64,000 nt of DNA, from contig NZ_SLZK01000004.1 in assembly GCF_004341105.1 (NCBI RefSeq), positions 558,001 through 622,000 of the forward strand, read 5' to 3'. Position numbers and translations under genes: made by a program. Below are positions 50,608 to 58,867 of the stretch, piece after piece. This stretch comes from Rhizobium sp. BK418 (GTDB lineage Bacteria > Pseudomonadota > Alphaproteobacteria > Rhizobiales > Rhizobiaceae). Within the stretch, counting starts at the first letter, position 1. Every line of letters begins with the position of its first letter. The notes under the pieces are model-generated. The model searched no databases. It worked only from the letters and a program-made list of their open reading frames with translations, and was not told the origin of the DNA.

Positions 50608-51821
50608 GCCCGCTGCTATCTACAATTCCCGTCGCAAAGCCCGTCCTCGGAGAGGAGGAGGCTGAGGCCGCGCGCCGCGTCATACTATCGGGATGGGTGA
50701 CGCAGGGGCCGGAAGTCGCGGCCTTTGAGAAGGAATTCGCGGCCTACGTTGGCGCCGAGCACGCTTGCGCCGTTTCCAACTGCACGACGGCGCTTCATCT
50801 CGCCTTGATGGCGGTCGGCGTCAGTGCCGGCGACGAAGTCATTACGGTCAGCCATTCGTTTATCGCGACCGCGAACGCTGTTCGATACTGCAATGCAGTG
50901 CCTGTTTTCGTCGATATCGAGCCGGATGGTTACAATATCGATCCTAGCCTGATCGAGACGGCAATCACGCCGCGCACCAAGGCGATCCTGTGCGTGCATC
51001 AGCTTGGCATGCCTTGCGACCTCCGCACGATCGTGGAGATCGCCAAGCGTCATTCGATTCCGGTTATCGAAGATGCGGCCTGCGCGACGGGAAGCGAAAT
51101 CCTATGGGACGGGCGTTGGGAAAAGATCGGCAAGCCGCATGGCGACATTGCCTGCTTCTCCTTCCATCCCCGCAAGGTTGTCACGACCGGTGATGGCGGC
51201 ATGTTGACCACGGCCAATCCCGATTACGACCGGAAATTCCGGCTTTGGCGTCAGCATGGAATGAGCGTCACCGATACCGTCCGGCACGGTTCGAAGCAGG
51301 TTATCTTCGAGGATTACGACGAGCTGGGCTACAATTACCGCATGACCGACCTTCAGGCTGCCGTCGGACGGGAGCAATTGCGGCGGCTGCCGGGACTGAT
51401 TTCGCAGCGGCGGCGATTTGCCGAACAGTATTGCGAGCGGCTGTCCACGATCCCCGGTCTGTCGATCCCGACCGAACCCCGCTGGGCTCGCAGCAATTGG
51501 CAAAGCTTTTGTGTGCGATTGTCTGACGAAATCGACCAACGGGCGGTCATGCAGGTCCTGCTCGATCAAGGGATATCGACCCGACGCGGTGTGATGAACA
51601 TCCATCTGGAAGGCGCCTATGCCGATCAGGGCTCCCATCGCGCTGCCACCAGCCTGACGCGAAGCATCTCAGCGCAGCAGCAAACCGTCATCCTGCCGCT
51701 TTATGCCCAGATGACGGAGCTCGACATCATCGGGGTCGTCGAGGCGTTGCGTCAGGCCCTTGCCGAGGTCAGCACCGGCCGCGTCGTCCGTCAGCCCGAA
51801 CAGCACGTCGTGCCCGCCTGA
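50604..51821 (+). CDS. DegT/DnrJ/EryC1-family PLP aminotransferase
   Basis: A 405-residue sugar aminotransferase with PLP lysine in FHPRKVVTTGDGGML, SNCTTALHLALMAVGVSAGDEV at the N-terminal cofactor site, VIEDAACATGSEI and LGYNYRMTDLQAAVGREQLRRL. It is divergent from the WbpE-like enzyme and likely acts on a different keto sugar. Start overlaps the epimerase stop (ATGA). Last gene of the operon, followed by a strong terminator. Confidence 0.93.
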   Translation: MSPLLSTIPVAKPVLGEEEAEAARRVILSGWVTQGPEVAAFEKEFAAYVGAEHACAVSNCTTALHLALMAVGVSAGDEVITVSHSFIATANAVRYCNAVPVFVDIEPDGYNIDPSLIETAITPRTKAILCVHQLGMPCDLRTIVEIAKRHSIPVIEDAACATGSEILWDGRWEKIGKPHGDIACFSFHPRKVVTTGDGGMLTTANPDYDRKFRLWRQHGMSVTDTVRHGSKQVIFEDYDELGYNYRMTDLQAAVGREQLRRLPGLISQRRRFAEQYCERLSTIPGLSIPTEPRWARSNWQSFCVRLSDEIDQRAVMQVLLDQGISTRRGVMNIHLEGAYADQGSHRAATSLTRSISAQQQTVILPLYAQMTELDIIGVVEALRQALAEVSTGRVVRQPEQHVVPA

Positions 51822-51851
51822 AGTGATACCTGCATACCGCGGGAAATGGAT

Positions 51852-51895
51852 AGCGCATCAGAAGGAGCGTGCATCATCTGATGCGCGCTTTTCTT
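51852..51895 (+). terminator. Rho-independent terminator of the sugar-nucleotide operon
   Basis: GCGCATCAG and CTGATGCGC form a perfect 9-bp stem (51853-51861 and 51878-51886), loop 16 nt, followed by GCTTTTCTT. It overlaps the last bases of the convergent flippase gene. Confidence 0.75.
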
Positions 51896-53402
51896 ATGCG
51901 GATTTCGTGATCCATCCTCTGACAATTGCGGGTACCGACTCCGGTGGAAGCAGTTCGACCAACATGCGTAGCGAGTAAAGCCCGCTCGCAGCCACGGCGA
52001 CGCAGCCAATCACCATCGCCGACCATGGCGGCAAGATCAAAAAGGCCGCGAATACCAATCCCGACGTCGGCAGGAACAGAAGCGCGTGCCTCCGGTTGGC
52101 GGGCGACCAGCGAAAGCCGGTAAACCGGCGGACGATGACGTAAATCAGGATACTGTGCCAGACGTATAGGCCGAAAAAAGCCATGCCGGCCCCTGGCGTG
52201 CCAAATTTTGACACAAAGAGCCATGCCAGCCCCACATGCACCAGCGTTGCTGCGACCTCCGTCCAGAAGAAGATCGTCTGCGCACCCTTCGCCAAGACGA
52301 TGAAACCCATCGGCCAGGCGACGATCCTGAGCATCATTCCAAGGCAGATCCACCGCAGAAGCTCCACGGCGCCATGAAACTCCGAAGAATAGAACAAACT
52401 CATCACGAGCGGTGCGAGGATCAAGGTGGCGAGCAGACCAGGCCCGGCCAGTAGCAGGCTTATTTCCGCCTGCTCGTTGACCAGCCGATTACACTCGGCA
52501 TTGTTGTCTGCGGCTGCAGTCAAGCGCGGATAGAAGTCCGTGCTCATCGCCTGCAGGATAAAACCGGCATAGAGCCCGCCAAGCGCCCAAGCCGCCTGAT
52601 ACAATCCAGCCGCGGCAACGCCCCCCTCCTTCAGCACGATGATGCGGATGGCGTATGCCGCCCCGAAGGTCAGAAGCCCGCTTGCCATGAACGCGAAGCC
52701 GAGCCGGAGCAGAGCGGTCGCTTCCTGGCCGAACTGGCGCGCCGACATTGCTGGGCGATGCGTGGAGATTCGTCGGCTGTACCACCAGGTGGGAAGAATT
52801 GAAGCAGCCGCGACCACGACCAGGGACGGCCCGATGGCCTGTGCGCCAAACAGATAGATCAGCGGGATGCTGACCACGGTTCCGAAGAGCCCCGAGAGCA
52901 CGTTGATGACGGCAAGGCTTCCGATGTTCCGCATTCCCTGAATCAATGCGGTTTGTCCGGCGGAGACCACCCGAAAAAATACGGCTAGAGAGAGGAGTGC
53001 GATCCCTGCTGCATGCTGGGAGTCGCCAAAGGTGAAATTCGAGACCGGAAAGGCCAGTGCGGCAAGCAAGAGCGCACCAAGAAGGCCGAGTACCATCGAT
53101 ATGCGCCTGAGCGCGGTCGCCGATCGTGCGATCCTGTCTGCGTCGCTGGTGCCGGCAGCTTCGGCGATCTGGCGCACGCCGCTGCTACTCACGCCCAGAC
53201 CAGCAATCGCTTGGGCCATATCGATGATCGATCCATAGAGGCCGATAAGTCCCACGCCTTCCGGCCCGAGCAGGACTGCCAGAGCTTTGTTTCTGATGAT
53301 GCTGAGCGCGACGTTTATCAACGAGGAGCCGCCCATCAGCATCGTCGATTTGAGAATCTGGGTATAGGTCTGGCCACGAGGAGGTATCATGCGCAAGGTC
53401 AT
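51894..53402 (-). CDS. Polysaccharide flippase (Wzx/O-antigen translocase type)
   Basis: A 502-residue protein with 12-14 apparent transmembrane segments, of the MATE/Wzx superfamily. Early landmarks are ALAVLLGPEGVGLIGLYGS and AQAIAGLGVSSSGVRQIAEA, typical of the WzxE/O-antigen translocase branch. It would move the undecaprenyl-linked repeat unit to the periplasmic face. ATG 53402 has AGGGAT seven bases upstream; the longer frame to 53486 overlaps the upstream gene. It follows the ExoF-like gene by 61 bp. Confidence 0.92.
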   Translation of the reverse strand: MTLRMIPPRGQTYTQILKSTMLMGGSSLINVALSIIRNKALAVLLGPEGVGLIGLYGSIIDMAQAIAGLGVSSSGVRQIAEAAGTSDADRIARSATALRRISMVLGLLGALLLAALAFPVSNFTFGDSQHAAGIALLSLAVFFRVVSAGQTALIQGMRNIGSLAVINVLSGLFGTVVSIPLIYLFGAQAIGPSLVVVAAASILPTWWYSRRISTHRPAMSARQFGQEATALLRLGFAFMASGLLTFGAAYAIRIIVLKEGGVAAAGLYQAAWALGGLYAGFILQAMSTDFYPRLTAAADNNAECNRLVNEQAEISLLLAGPGLLATLILAPLVMSLFYSSEFHGAVELLRWICLGMMLRIVAWPMGFIVLAKGAQTIFFWTEVAATLVHVGLAWLFVSKFGTPGAGMAFFGLYVWHSILIYVIVRRFTGFRWSPANRRHALLFLPTSGLVFAAFLILPPWSAMVIGCVAVAASGLYSLRMLVELLPPESVPAIVRGWITKSA

Positions 53403-53463
53403 TAGATATCCCTGGCCATAGGCTGGCAGCAAAGTTGTTGGTTGCAACACATGCTTTCGCCGG

Positions 53464-54777
53464 TCACTGGCTGGCCCGATCCGCAAGCGCTTGAGGTTGT
53501 TCGGAAGACTCGGCGGAGTCAGGATCGGACGAGCCTTCCAAAATATGAGGTTGGACCACTCTCACCACATCACCGGGCTCCAACGCCGTCGTTTCCGAGG
53601 CCGGGAATTGTTTGATCTGTCCGTCATTCCGCCGGCTTACGGTAAAGGTAAGCGGGAGTTCATCGCCAGGGTTTTTAGCGTCGGCGCTAGTGGCGAGCCC
53701 CTCGATGAGCAGCTTCTGCGTCAGTTCCCGTTTCATTTTGAGCTGATCGAGATTTGCCCGTTCGGACTGCGCTTCGGTTGCGATTTCGCTTCGGCGCGTA
53801 TCAGCAAGCCCCTCGAGATTCCGTGTTGTCTCGCTGATGGCCTGACGGCCCCGCATGATCGCAGTGACGAGGTCGAGCTTGTCAGCGCGATAGGTCGTCA
53901 GCAGCCGTTGCAGGTCCATTTGCCGCGACGAGAGCGTAAGGCCCTTCTCGACGAGCGTCTTAACGCTGACCAGTTGGTCCTCGACGGATTTGATATTTTC
54001 GTCTGCCCCCGCTTGCTTTTCTTCCAACGTCGAAATTTCGGTATTCAGAAGGTCACGCAGTTCCACGAGTGCCTTTGACTGTCTCTCCAGCGCACTCGCT
54101 CGAGCCCGGAAAATGACCCGTTCCTCGTTATAGATCCCCGCCGCATATTGCTGGTCGCTGCCATCCGTCCGGTCGAAGGTTATCTCTTTTGCTCCGTCCA
54201 TCTCCGCCTGGAGCCGCGACAGCTTTGCGGCGCTGCGCAAAATCGAGTGATCGGTTTCGCGTAATTCGCCTGCGAGCCTGATCGACTGCGTTTGTTGCTC
54301 GCCTTTGGCGCGGAGCGGGCCGCCGCCCATTGCGAGCGATTGCAGGACGGTAAGGCCGGGGCGGAATTTATACTCTCCCGGCTTGGCTACGTCTCCCACG
54401 ACATAGATCGGCGGATATTCGAGAATTTCGATCATCACCACAGGTGCCTGCATCAGTCCGATCTTTTCCTGCAGACGCGTGGCAATCTGGTTTGCGAGGC
54501 CGGCATTATCAAGCTTGCCGACGGGAAGGGCTCCAAGGAAGGGCAAAAAGACTGCGCCCTCATCCGAGACGGTGTATTCGCCGCCGATCGCATCCCATCG
54601 TTCAAACTGGCCTTTGGATGGCATCCACTGGGCAATCGTCAGACGGATTTTCGTTTGAGGAGCAAAGGGAGTGTCGTCGGCGAGAGCCGGTGACACAGGC
54701 CCGGCAAGAAGGACGAGAGCACTGATGGCAAACGCCGCACGAAAGAAGATGTGAGGAACGCGGTACGATAACTTCAT
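53464..54777 (-). CDS. Polysaccharide export protein (ExoF/Wza-like, SLBB domain)
   Basis: A 437-residue periplasmic protein with signal peptide (cleavage after PVSPALAD near residue 34). Polysaccharide export domain: GGEYTVSDEGAVFLPFLGALPVG, followed by SLBB-type YVVGDVAKPGEYKFRPGLTVLQSL. A long coiled-coil (about residues 215-370) is followed by a second beta-grasp-like part (LEPGDVVRVVQP). The architecture is that of ExoF from rhizobia, not of enterobacterial lipoprotein Wza. It probably links the Wzz/kinase complex to the outer membrane exit. Confidence 0.92.
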   Translation of the reverse strand: MKLSYRVPHIFFRAAFAISALVLLAGPVSPALADDTPFAPQTKIRLTIAQWMPSKGQFERWDAIGGEYTVSDEGAVFLPFLGALPVGKLDNAGLANQIATRLQEKIGLMQAPVVMIEILEYPPIYVVGDVAKPGEYKFRPGLTVLQSLAMGGGPLRAKGEQQTQSIRLAGELRETDHSILRSAAKLSRLQAEMDGAKEITFDRTDGSDQQYAAGIYNEERVIFRARASALERQSKALVELRDLLNTEISTLEEKQAGADENIKSVEDQLVSVKTLVEKGLTLSSRQMDLQRLLTTYRADKLDLVTAIMRGRQAISETTRNLEGLADTRRSEIATEAQSERANLDQLKMKRELTQKLLIEGLATSADAKNPGDELPLTFTVSRRNDGQIKQFPASETTALEPGDVVRVVQPHILEGSSDPDSAESSEQPQALADRASQ

Positions 54778-55058
54778 CTACGTGTCCAGCCTGCAAAGCA
54801 TCCTTAAGCGGATACAAGTTCAATGCCTTAGGCGTTGCGCGGACGACGGACGCAGAGTCCAGCGCCGCAACACCAGTGTGCAGTCTGACGGAGCCTTGAG
54901 GAAGATGGAGGTCGGCTGCTTCACTTCATCAATATTGATGAGGCGGAGTAGGGTGCTTTACCTCGATCGAGCAGGAACACATGTTTCCATTCCACGGACG
55001 TGTGCAAGGACGGCGGAGGTCGGAGGAGTTTCTCAGCGATCGATGTTATAAGCGGCGA
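54778..55058. promoter_or_regulatory. Region upstream of the ExoF-like gene, with a perfect palindrome
   Basis: 281 bp between the ExoF-like start and the OmpA-like stop. TCATCAATATTGATGA (54925-54940) is a perfect 16-bp palindrome located about 150 bp before the ExoF-like start and is a candidate operator. No gene was identified here. Confidence 0.4.
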
Positions 55059-55598
55059 TCAGGTCGCATCACGTTCCATGCGCAGATTGGCGACGACGCG
55101 TCGGTTCTGTACCCTGCAGGAACGCTCCGTGCAGTCGCGGACTTCTCGGTCCTCGCCGTAACCCTTGGCCCACATCCGTTTCGGGTCCACGCCCCTCGAG
55201 GCCAGATAGGCCATTGCCGCGTCGGCGCGCTGTTGTGACAGCGTCTTCATCTTCGATGTTGAACCGGTATCGTCAGCAAATCCCTGCAGCTTGATCAGCC
55301 AGGCCGGATTTCTGTTGAGCCAGGCAGCCTGATTATCCAGCGTCGCCATGGCAACGGAATCGAGCTTGGCGGAATCTTGCGTGAAGTAGATTCGTCGGCC
55401 GACGTTGAGGATGAAGTCCTCTTCGCTGCCAGCCTTGACGTTTTCAAAACCGGGCGCGGGATCATTGGTCTGGCCAGTCAACGGCGCCGCGGGAGGCTCT
55501 TCCACGGAGGCGATATCCGTGGTGGTGCAGGCTGTGAGCGTCAAAAACATGGCCGCCGCGACGCAAAGGCGCCTCGCATATCCGATCCTAACAGACAT
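55059..55598 (-). CDS. OmpA-family lipoprotein
   Basis: A 179-residue protein with a lipoprotein signal ending in LTLTAC (lipobox LTAC, acylated Cys near residue 24) and a C-terminal OmpA domain that binds peptidoglycan: IYFTQDSAKLDSVAMATLDNQAAWL, KLQGFADDTGSTSKMKTLSQQRADAAM, RVVANLRM. ATG 55598 has AGGAAG upstream; ATG 55616 overlaps the transpeptidase stop (ATGA) and is the alternative. It is coupled to the L,D-transpeptidase gene and probably anchors the outer membrane to the wall. Confidence 0.9.
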   Translation of the reverse strand: MSVRIGYARRLCVAAAMFLTLTACTTTDIASVEEPPAAPLTGQTNDPAPGFENVKAGSEEDFILNVGRRIYFTQDSAKLDSVAMATLDNQAAWLNRNPAWLIKLQGFADDTGSTSKMKTLSQQRADAAMAYLASRGVDPKRMWAKGYGEDREVRDCTERSCRVQNRRVVANLRMERDAT

Positions 55599-55612
55599 CA
55601 AGTTGATCTTCC

Positions 55613-56284
55613 TCATTCGACAGGGGTTGCCTGGCTGACCTCGGCGGCTGGCGCCTGGTCGGCAATATGCGGCAAGACCTGTACCGCGGTGCCGATCGGG
55701 CAACGCTGGTAAAGATCGATGGCGTCTTCATTGAACATGCGGATACAGCCGCTGGAGGCATCTTTGCCGATGCTCCACGGCTCAAGTGTGCCGTGGAAGC
55801 GATAGCCTGTATCGACGCCGTCCCGGTGCAAGTACATGGCACGGGGCCCAAGTGGATTCTTTGGTGAGCCACCCGCCACGAATTCTGGCAGTTCGGGGTG
55901 GCGCTTGCGCATCTCCGGTGGCGGTGTCCAGCGCGGCCAAAGTGATTTGCTGTCGATCGTGGCGCGGCCGAACCATTTGAAGCCCTCGCGGCCGACGCCG
56001 ACGCCGTAACGGATGGCCGTCTTGTTCTCCATGATCACGTAGAGAAAATGGTGCCGCGTATCGACAACTACGGTGCCGATTGGTTCGCTGCTGAAATATT
56101 TCACCACCTGGCGGTGCCATTGCCTGTCGATTTTGGCAAAGTTCGTTGCTCGGAACGTGACGCCATTATCGACAGCGGTACCAGCGAAATAGGACGCTGC
56201 CTGAGCAAAAGCCGGCCTTTGTACCGCGCCTGCCCCAAGTAACGCCAATCCGCCAGCCAGAATATTCCTGCGGGTCCACACCAT
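55613..56284 (-). CDS. L,D-transpeptidase (YkuD domain), Tat signal
   Basis: A 223-residue periplasmic enzyme. The N-terminus has a twin-arginine signal (VWTRRNILAGGLALLGAGA). The YkuD catalytic motif runs from His164 (HGTLEPWSIG) to Cys180 (SSGCIRM), the nucleophile. It would make 3-3 peptidoglycan cross-links or attach proteins to the wall. ATG 56284 has GAGGGGG upstream. It forms a two-gene operon with the OmpA-like lipoprotein next to the polysaccharide export genes. Confidence 0.93.
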   Translation of the reverse strand: MVWTRRNILAGGLALLGAGAVQRPAFAQAASYFAGTAVDNGVTFRATNFAKIDRQWHRQVVKYFSSEPIGTVVVDTRHHFLYVIMENKTAIRYGVGVGREGFKWFGRATIDSKSLWPRWTPPPEMRKRHPELPEFVAGGSPKNPLGPRAMYLHRDGVDTGYRFHGTLEPWSIGKDASSGCIRMFNEDAIDLYQRCPIGTAVQVLPHIADQAPAAEVSQATPVE

Positions 56285-56324
56285 CGGCCATATCCCCCTC
56301 AAAGCCAAGCAGCGCGGCGCCAGT

Positions 56325-56342
56325 AAATCAGATTTCTGATTT
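56325..56342. promoter_or_regulatory. Perfect dyad upstream of the L,D-transpeptidase gene
   Basis: AAATCAGATTTCTGATTT: arms of 8 bp around TT, centred about 50 bp before the transpeptidase ATG. Possible operator; a TATATT (minus strand, 56353-56348 region) just upstream may be the -10. No regulator can be assigned. Confidence 0.4.
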
Positions 56343-56515
56343 AGGACAATATAAAACTCTTCTCATCCCCCAAAAGATCGAGAACGAGTTGCTATTACGC
56401 CTGCAGCCTAAGTGCTTTGATGGTTATTGGGTGGAAAGGAGCTTACCGTGCGTTGGCCACCTAAAGTTCGCAGCGGTCTCGCGGCATAGATAATCTATAA
56501 GCCGGCTTCTGATTG

Positions 56516-56689
56516 CTACCAAGCCGTGCGCGCCGTACCCAGCGCGAAGGAGTGGGAGGAGGTGACGAGGGCGACATGAGCCTTGAGCGAAACGGCACAG
56601 TTTCCCGGATAAGAGAGATTGTGCTGGATCAGGTGCTTCAGAAGTTCGTCGACATTGCGCTTTTCAGTCAGCGGAAATGCCACAGTCAT
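56516..56689 (-). CDS. Small hypothetical protein, 57 residues
   Basis: A 57-residue protein (MTVAFPLTEKRNVDELLKHL..., ending SFALGTARTAW) with no signal peptide. The ATG at 56689 has a near-ideal GGAGGA seven bases upstream, which is the main reason to call it. No family recognised. It lies between the transpeptidase and the class B PBP, on the opposite strand to the latter. Confidence 0.5.
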   Translation of the reverse strand: MTVAFPLTEKRNVDELLKHLIQHNLSYPGNCAVSLKAHVALVTSSHSFALGTARTAW

Positions 56690-57053
56690 ATGCGTTCCTC
56701 CAAAGAGCAAATTGACCTTCGGAGCGATTTAGGCGCGAATCCTTTTGCGCTGCAACAAGAAAATTTTAACGATAGAATTAAAATCGATTAGTTTCGTGAG
56801 GTGATTTTTAAAATCGTTTTAAATCCGCGACCGAATGTGGCGCAGCCCAAATCGGATTACTGCGACAAAATGCACGCAGCAGAATAAGACGTTGTTAACC
56901 ATCCAGGTCCCAGATGGAGAGAGGTTTGAACGTTCTGCCTGAGGCGCGAGAATTCGGTCCGCAGCAGGACTTTGAATTCGCACATGTCCCCTTCGATGGC
57001 CGATGCAGACGAGTGGATTATGCGCTGGTGCGTTCTGTTCTCGGTGTGTGTCG
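56690..57053. promoter_or_regulatory. AT-rich intergenic region with a CtrA-type box
   Basis: TTAA-N7-TTAA is present exactly at 56808-56822, the consensus of the alphaproteobacterial cell-cycle regulator CtrA, and TTAACCAT, a reported CtrA half-site, at 56895-56902. TTAAAATCG occurs at 56778 and 56808, 30 bp apart. The sites lie about 150-250 bp upstream of the PBP start. Confidence 0.5.
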
Positions 57054-58775
57054 ATGTCGATCATTCATAGTATCAGCTTAAGAAGCGGTCGGCTGGTGAA
57101 GCTCACCTTCGAATCTGCTCCCTTCACGCGGGCCGCTCGCAAGACCGGAACGGCACGGCAAGCGAGAAGCCGCATCGTCACGCTCGCGAGTGCTCTCAGC
57201 ATCGTCTACCTCGGAATGTTCGGCAAGCTCATCTATTATGGCCTTGCCGTCGATACGACGACATCGAGCATTCCGCCAAATCCGATCATGGCCTCCCGGC
57301 CAGATATTCTCGATCGCAATGGCGAACTTCTGGCGACCGATATCCGCACGGTTTCGATGTTTGCCGAGCCGAGCCATATGGTCGATGTGGATGAAGCGGT
57401 CGAGAAGCTCACACATCTTTTCCCGGAGCTTGACCAAAAAGCGCTCTATCGGAAGCTGTCCGACAAGCGTTCGCAATTCACGTGGCTGCGCCGCCAGCTG
57501 ACGCCGAAGCAACAAAGCGACGTTCTGGCCCTCGGCCTTCCGGCCATCGGCTTCCGCCCGGAGGTGAAACGCTTCTATCCCGGAGGGCGCACGGCAGCCC
57601 ACATCCTCGGCTATGTCGATATCGACAACAAGGGCATGGCCGGCATGGAGAAGTATCTCGACATGCAGGGTCTTTCGGATTTGGAATCCACCGGACTTGC
57701 GGTGCGCGAGAATCTGGAGCCGGTGCGCCTGTCGATCGACATCCGAGCGCAGAATGCGGTTCACGACGTCGTCACCGACGCTATCACCACATACAAGGGC
57801 AAGGCTGCCGGCGCCGTCATCCTCGACGTCCATACCGGCGAAGTGCTCGCCATGGCGTCCGCCCCCGATTTCGATCCGAATGATCCGCAGGCAACCGGCA
57901 GCGAAGGCTGGCTGAACCGCATGTCGAACGGTACGTTCGAAATGGGCTCGACCTTCAAGACCTTCTCGATGGCATTGGCGCTAGACAGTGGCACGGTGAA
58001 ACTCTCCGACAGTTTCGACGCCACCGGACCGCTGCACTACGGCGGCTTCACCATCCACGACGACCATGACGTGCCGCGCCGCTGGCTGACCATTCCGGAA
58101 ATCTTCCGCTATTCCTCCAATATCGGCACGGCGAGGATGATGGACCTAGTCGGTATGGATCGCCAGAAGGACTATCTCACCCGGTTCGGCCTGTTGACGA
58201 AGATGCAAACCGAACTGCCGGAGGTGAAGACGCCGACACAGCCGAAAGTGTGGAAGAAGATCAATTCGATTACGATCTCCTTCGGTCATGGCGTGGCAAC
58301 CACACCGCTGCAGACCGCGGTTGCCGGTGCCGCCCTTGTCGATGGCGGTGAGCTCATAGAGCCGACCTTCCTGCCGCGTACGGCCGAAGAGGCAGCGAAG
58401 ACCGAACAGCAGATCGTCAAGAAAAGCACCAGCGACACGATCCGTTATCTCTTCAAGCTCAACGGCGAACAAGGCTCCGGACGCACCGCCGACGTACCGG
58501 GCTTCCATGTCGGCGGCAAGACAGGCACAGCGAACAAGGTCGTGAATGGCCATTATTCGCACACGCTGAGCTTCAACGCCTATCTGGCGGCCTTCCCGAT
58601 CGATGCGCCGAAATATGTGGTGCTGTCCTTCATAGACGAACCGCTGACCGGTCAGCACGGGCTGACATTCGCTACGAATACGGCAGCTCCGATGGTGCAC
58701 GACATTATCAGCCGCGTCGCACCGATCCTGGGCGTCGAACCGGATTTCGGGCAGAACCTGCTGGCCTCATATTGA
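57054..58775 (+). CDS. Class B penicillin-binding protein (FtsI/PBP3-like paralogue)
   Basis: A protein of about 573 residues with an N-terminal membrane anchor (IVTLASALSIVYLGMFGKLIYYG), a PBP dimerisation domain (MASRPDILDRNGELLATDIRTVSMFAEP) and a transpeptidase domain. Active-site motifs are S299-TFK (GSTFKTFS), S354-SN and K489-TG (GGKTGTANK). It makes peptidoglycan cross-links. The sequence resembles rhizobial FtsI, but the neighbours are not the division and cell-wall cluster, so it is probably a second copy with a special role. The start is uncertain: ATG 57054 has no clear ribosome-binding site; 57003 and GTG 57096 are alternatives. Confidence 0.9.
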   Translation: MSIIHSISLRSGRLVKLTFESAPFTRAARKTGTARQARSRIVTLASALSIVYLGMFGKLIYYGLAVDTTTSSIPPNPIMASRPDILDRNGELLATDIRTVSMFAEPSHMVDVDEAVEKLTHLFPELDQKALYRKLSDKRSQFTWLRRQLTPKQQSDVLALGLPAIGFRPEVKRFYPGGRTAAHILGYVDIDNKGMAGMEKYLDMQGLSDLESTGLAVRENLEPVRLSIDIRAQNAVHDVVTDAITTYKGKAAGAVILDVHTGEVLAMASAPDFDPNDPQATGSEGWLNRMSNGTFEMGSTFKTFSMALALDSGTVKLSDSFDATGPLHYGGFTIHDDHDVPRRWLTIPEIFRYSSNIGTARMMDLVGMDRQKDYLTRFGLLTKMQTELPEVKTPTQPKVWKKINSITISFGHGVATTPLQTAVAGAALVDGGELIEPTFLPRTAEEAAKTEQQIVKKSTSDTIRYLFKLNGEQGSGRTADVPGFHVGGKTGTANKVVNGHYSHTLSFNAYLAAFPIDAPKYVVLSFIDEPLTGQHGLTFATNTAAPMVHDIISRVAPILGVEPDFGQNLLASY

Positions 58776-58867
58776 GGGCGACACCGGCATTCGCCGAATT
58801 TTCATCGCTCTGCGTCATCTGGACTACACACTTGCGGCCTACGCCATTGGGCGGAGGTTCTCGCCTC

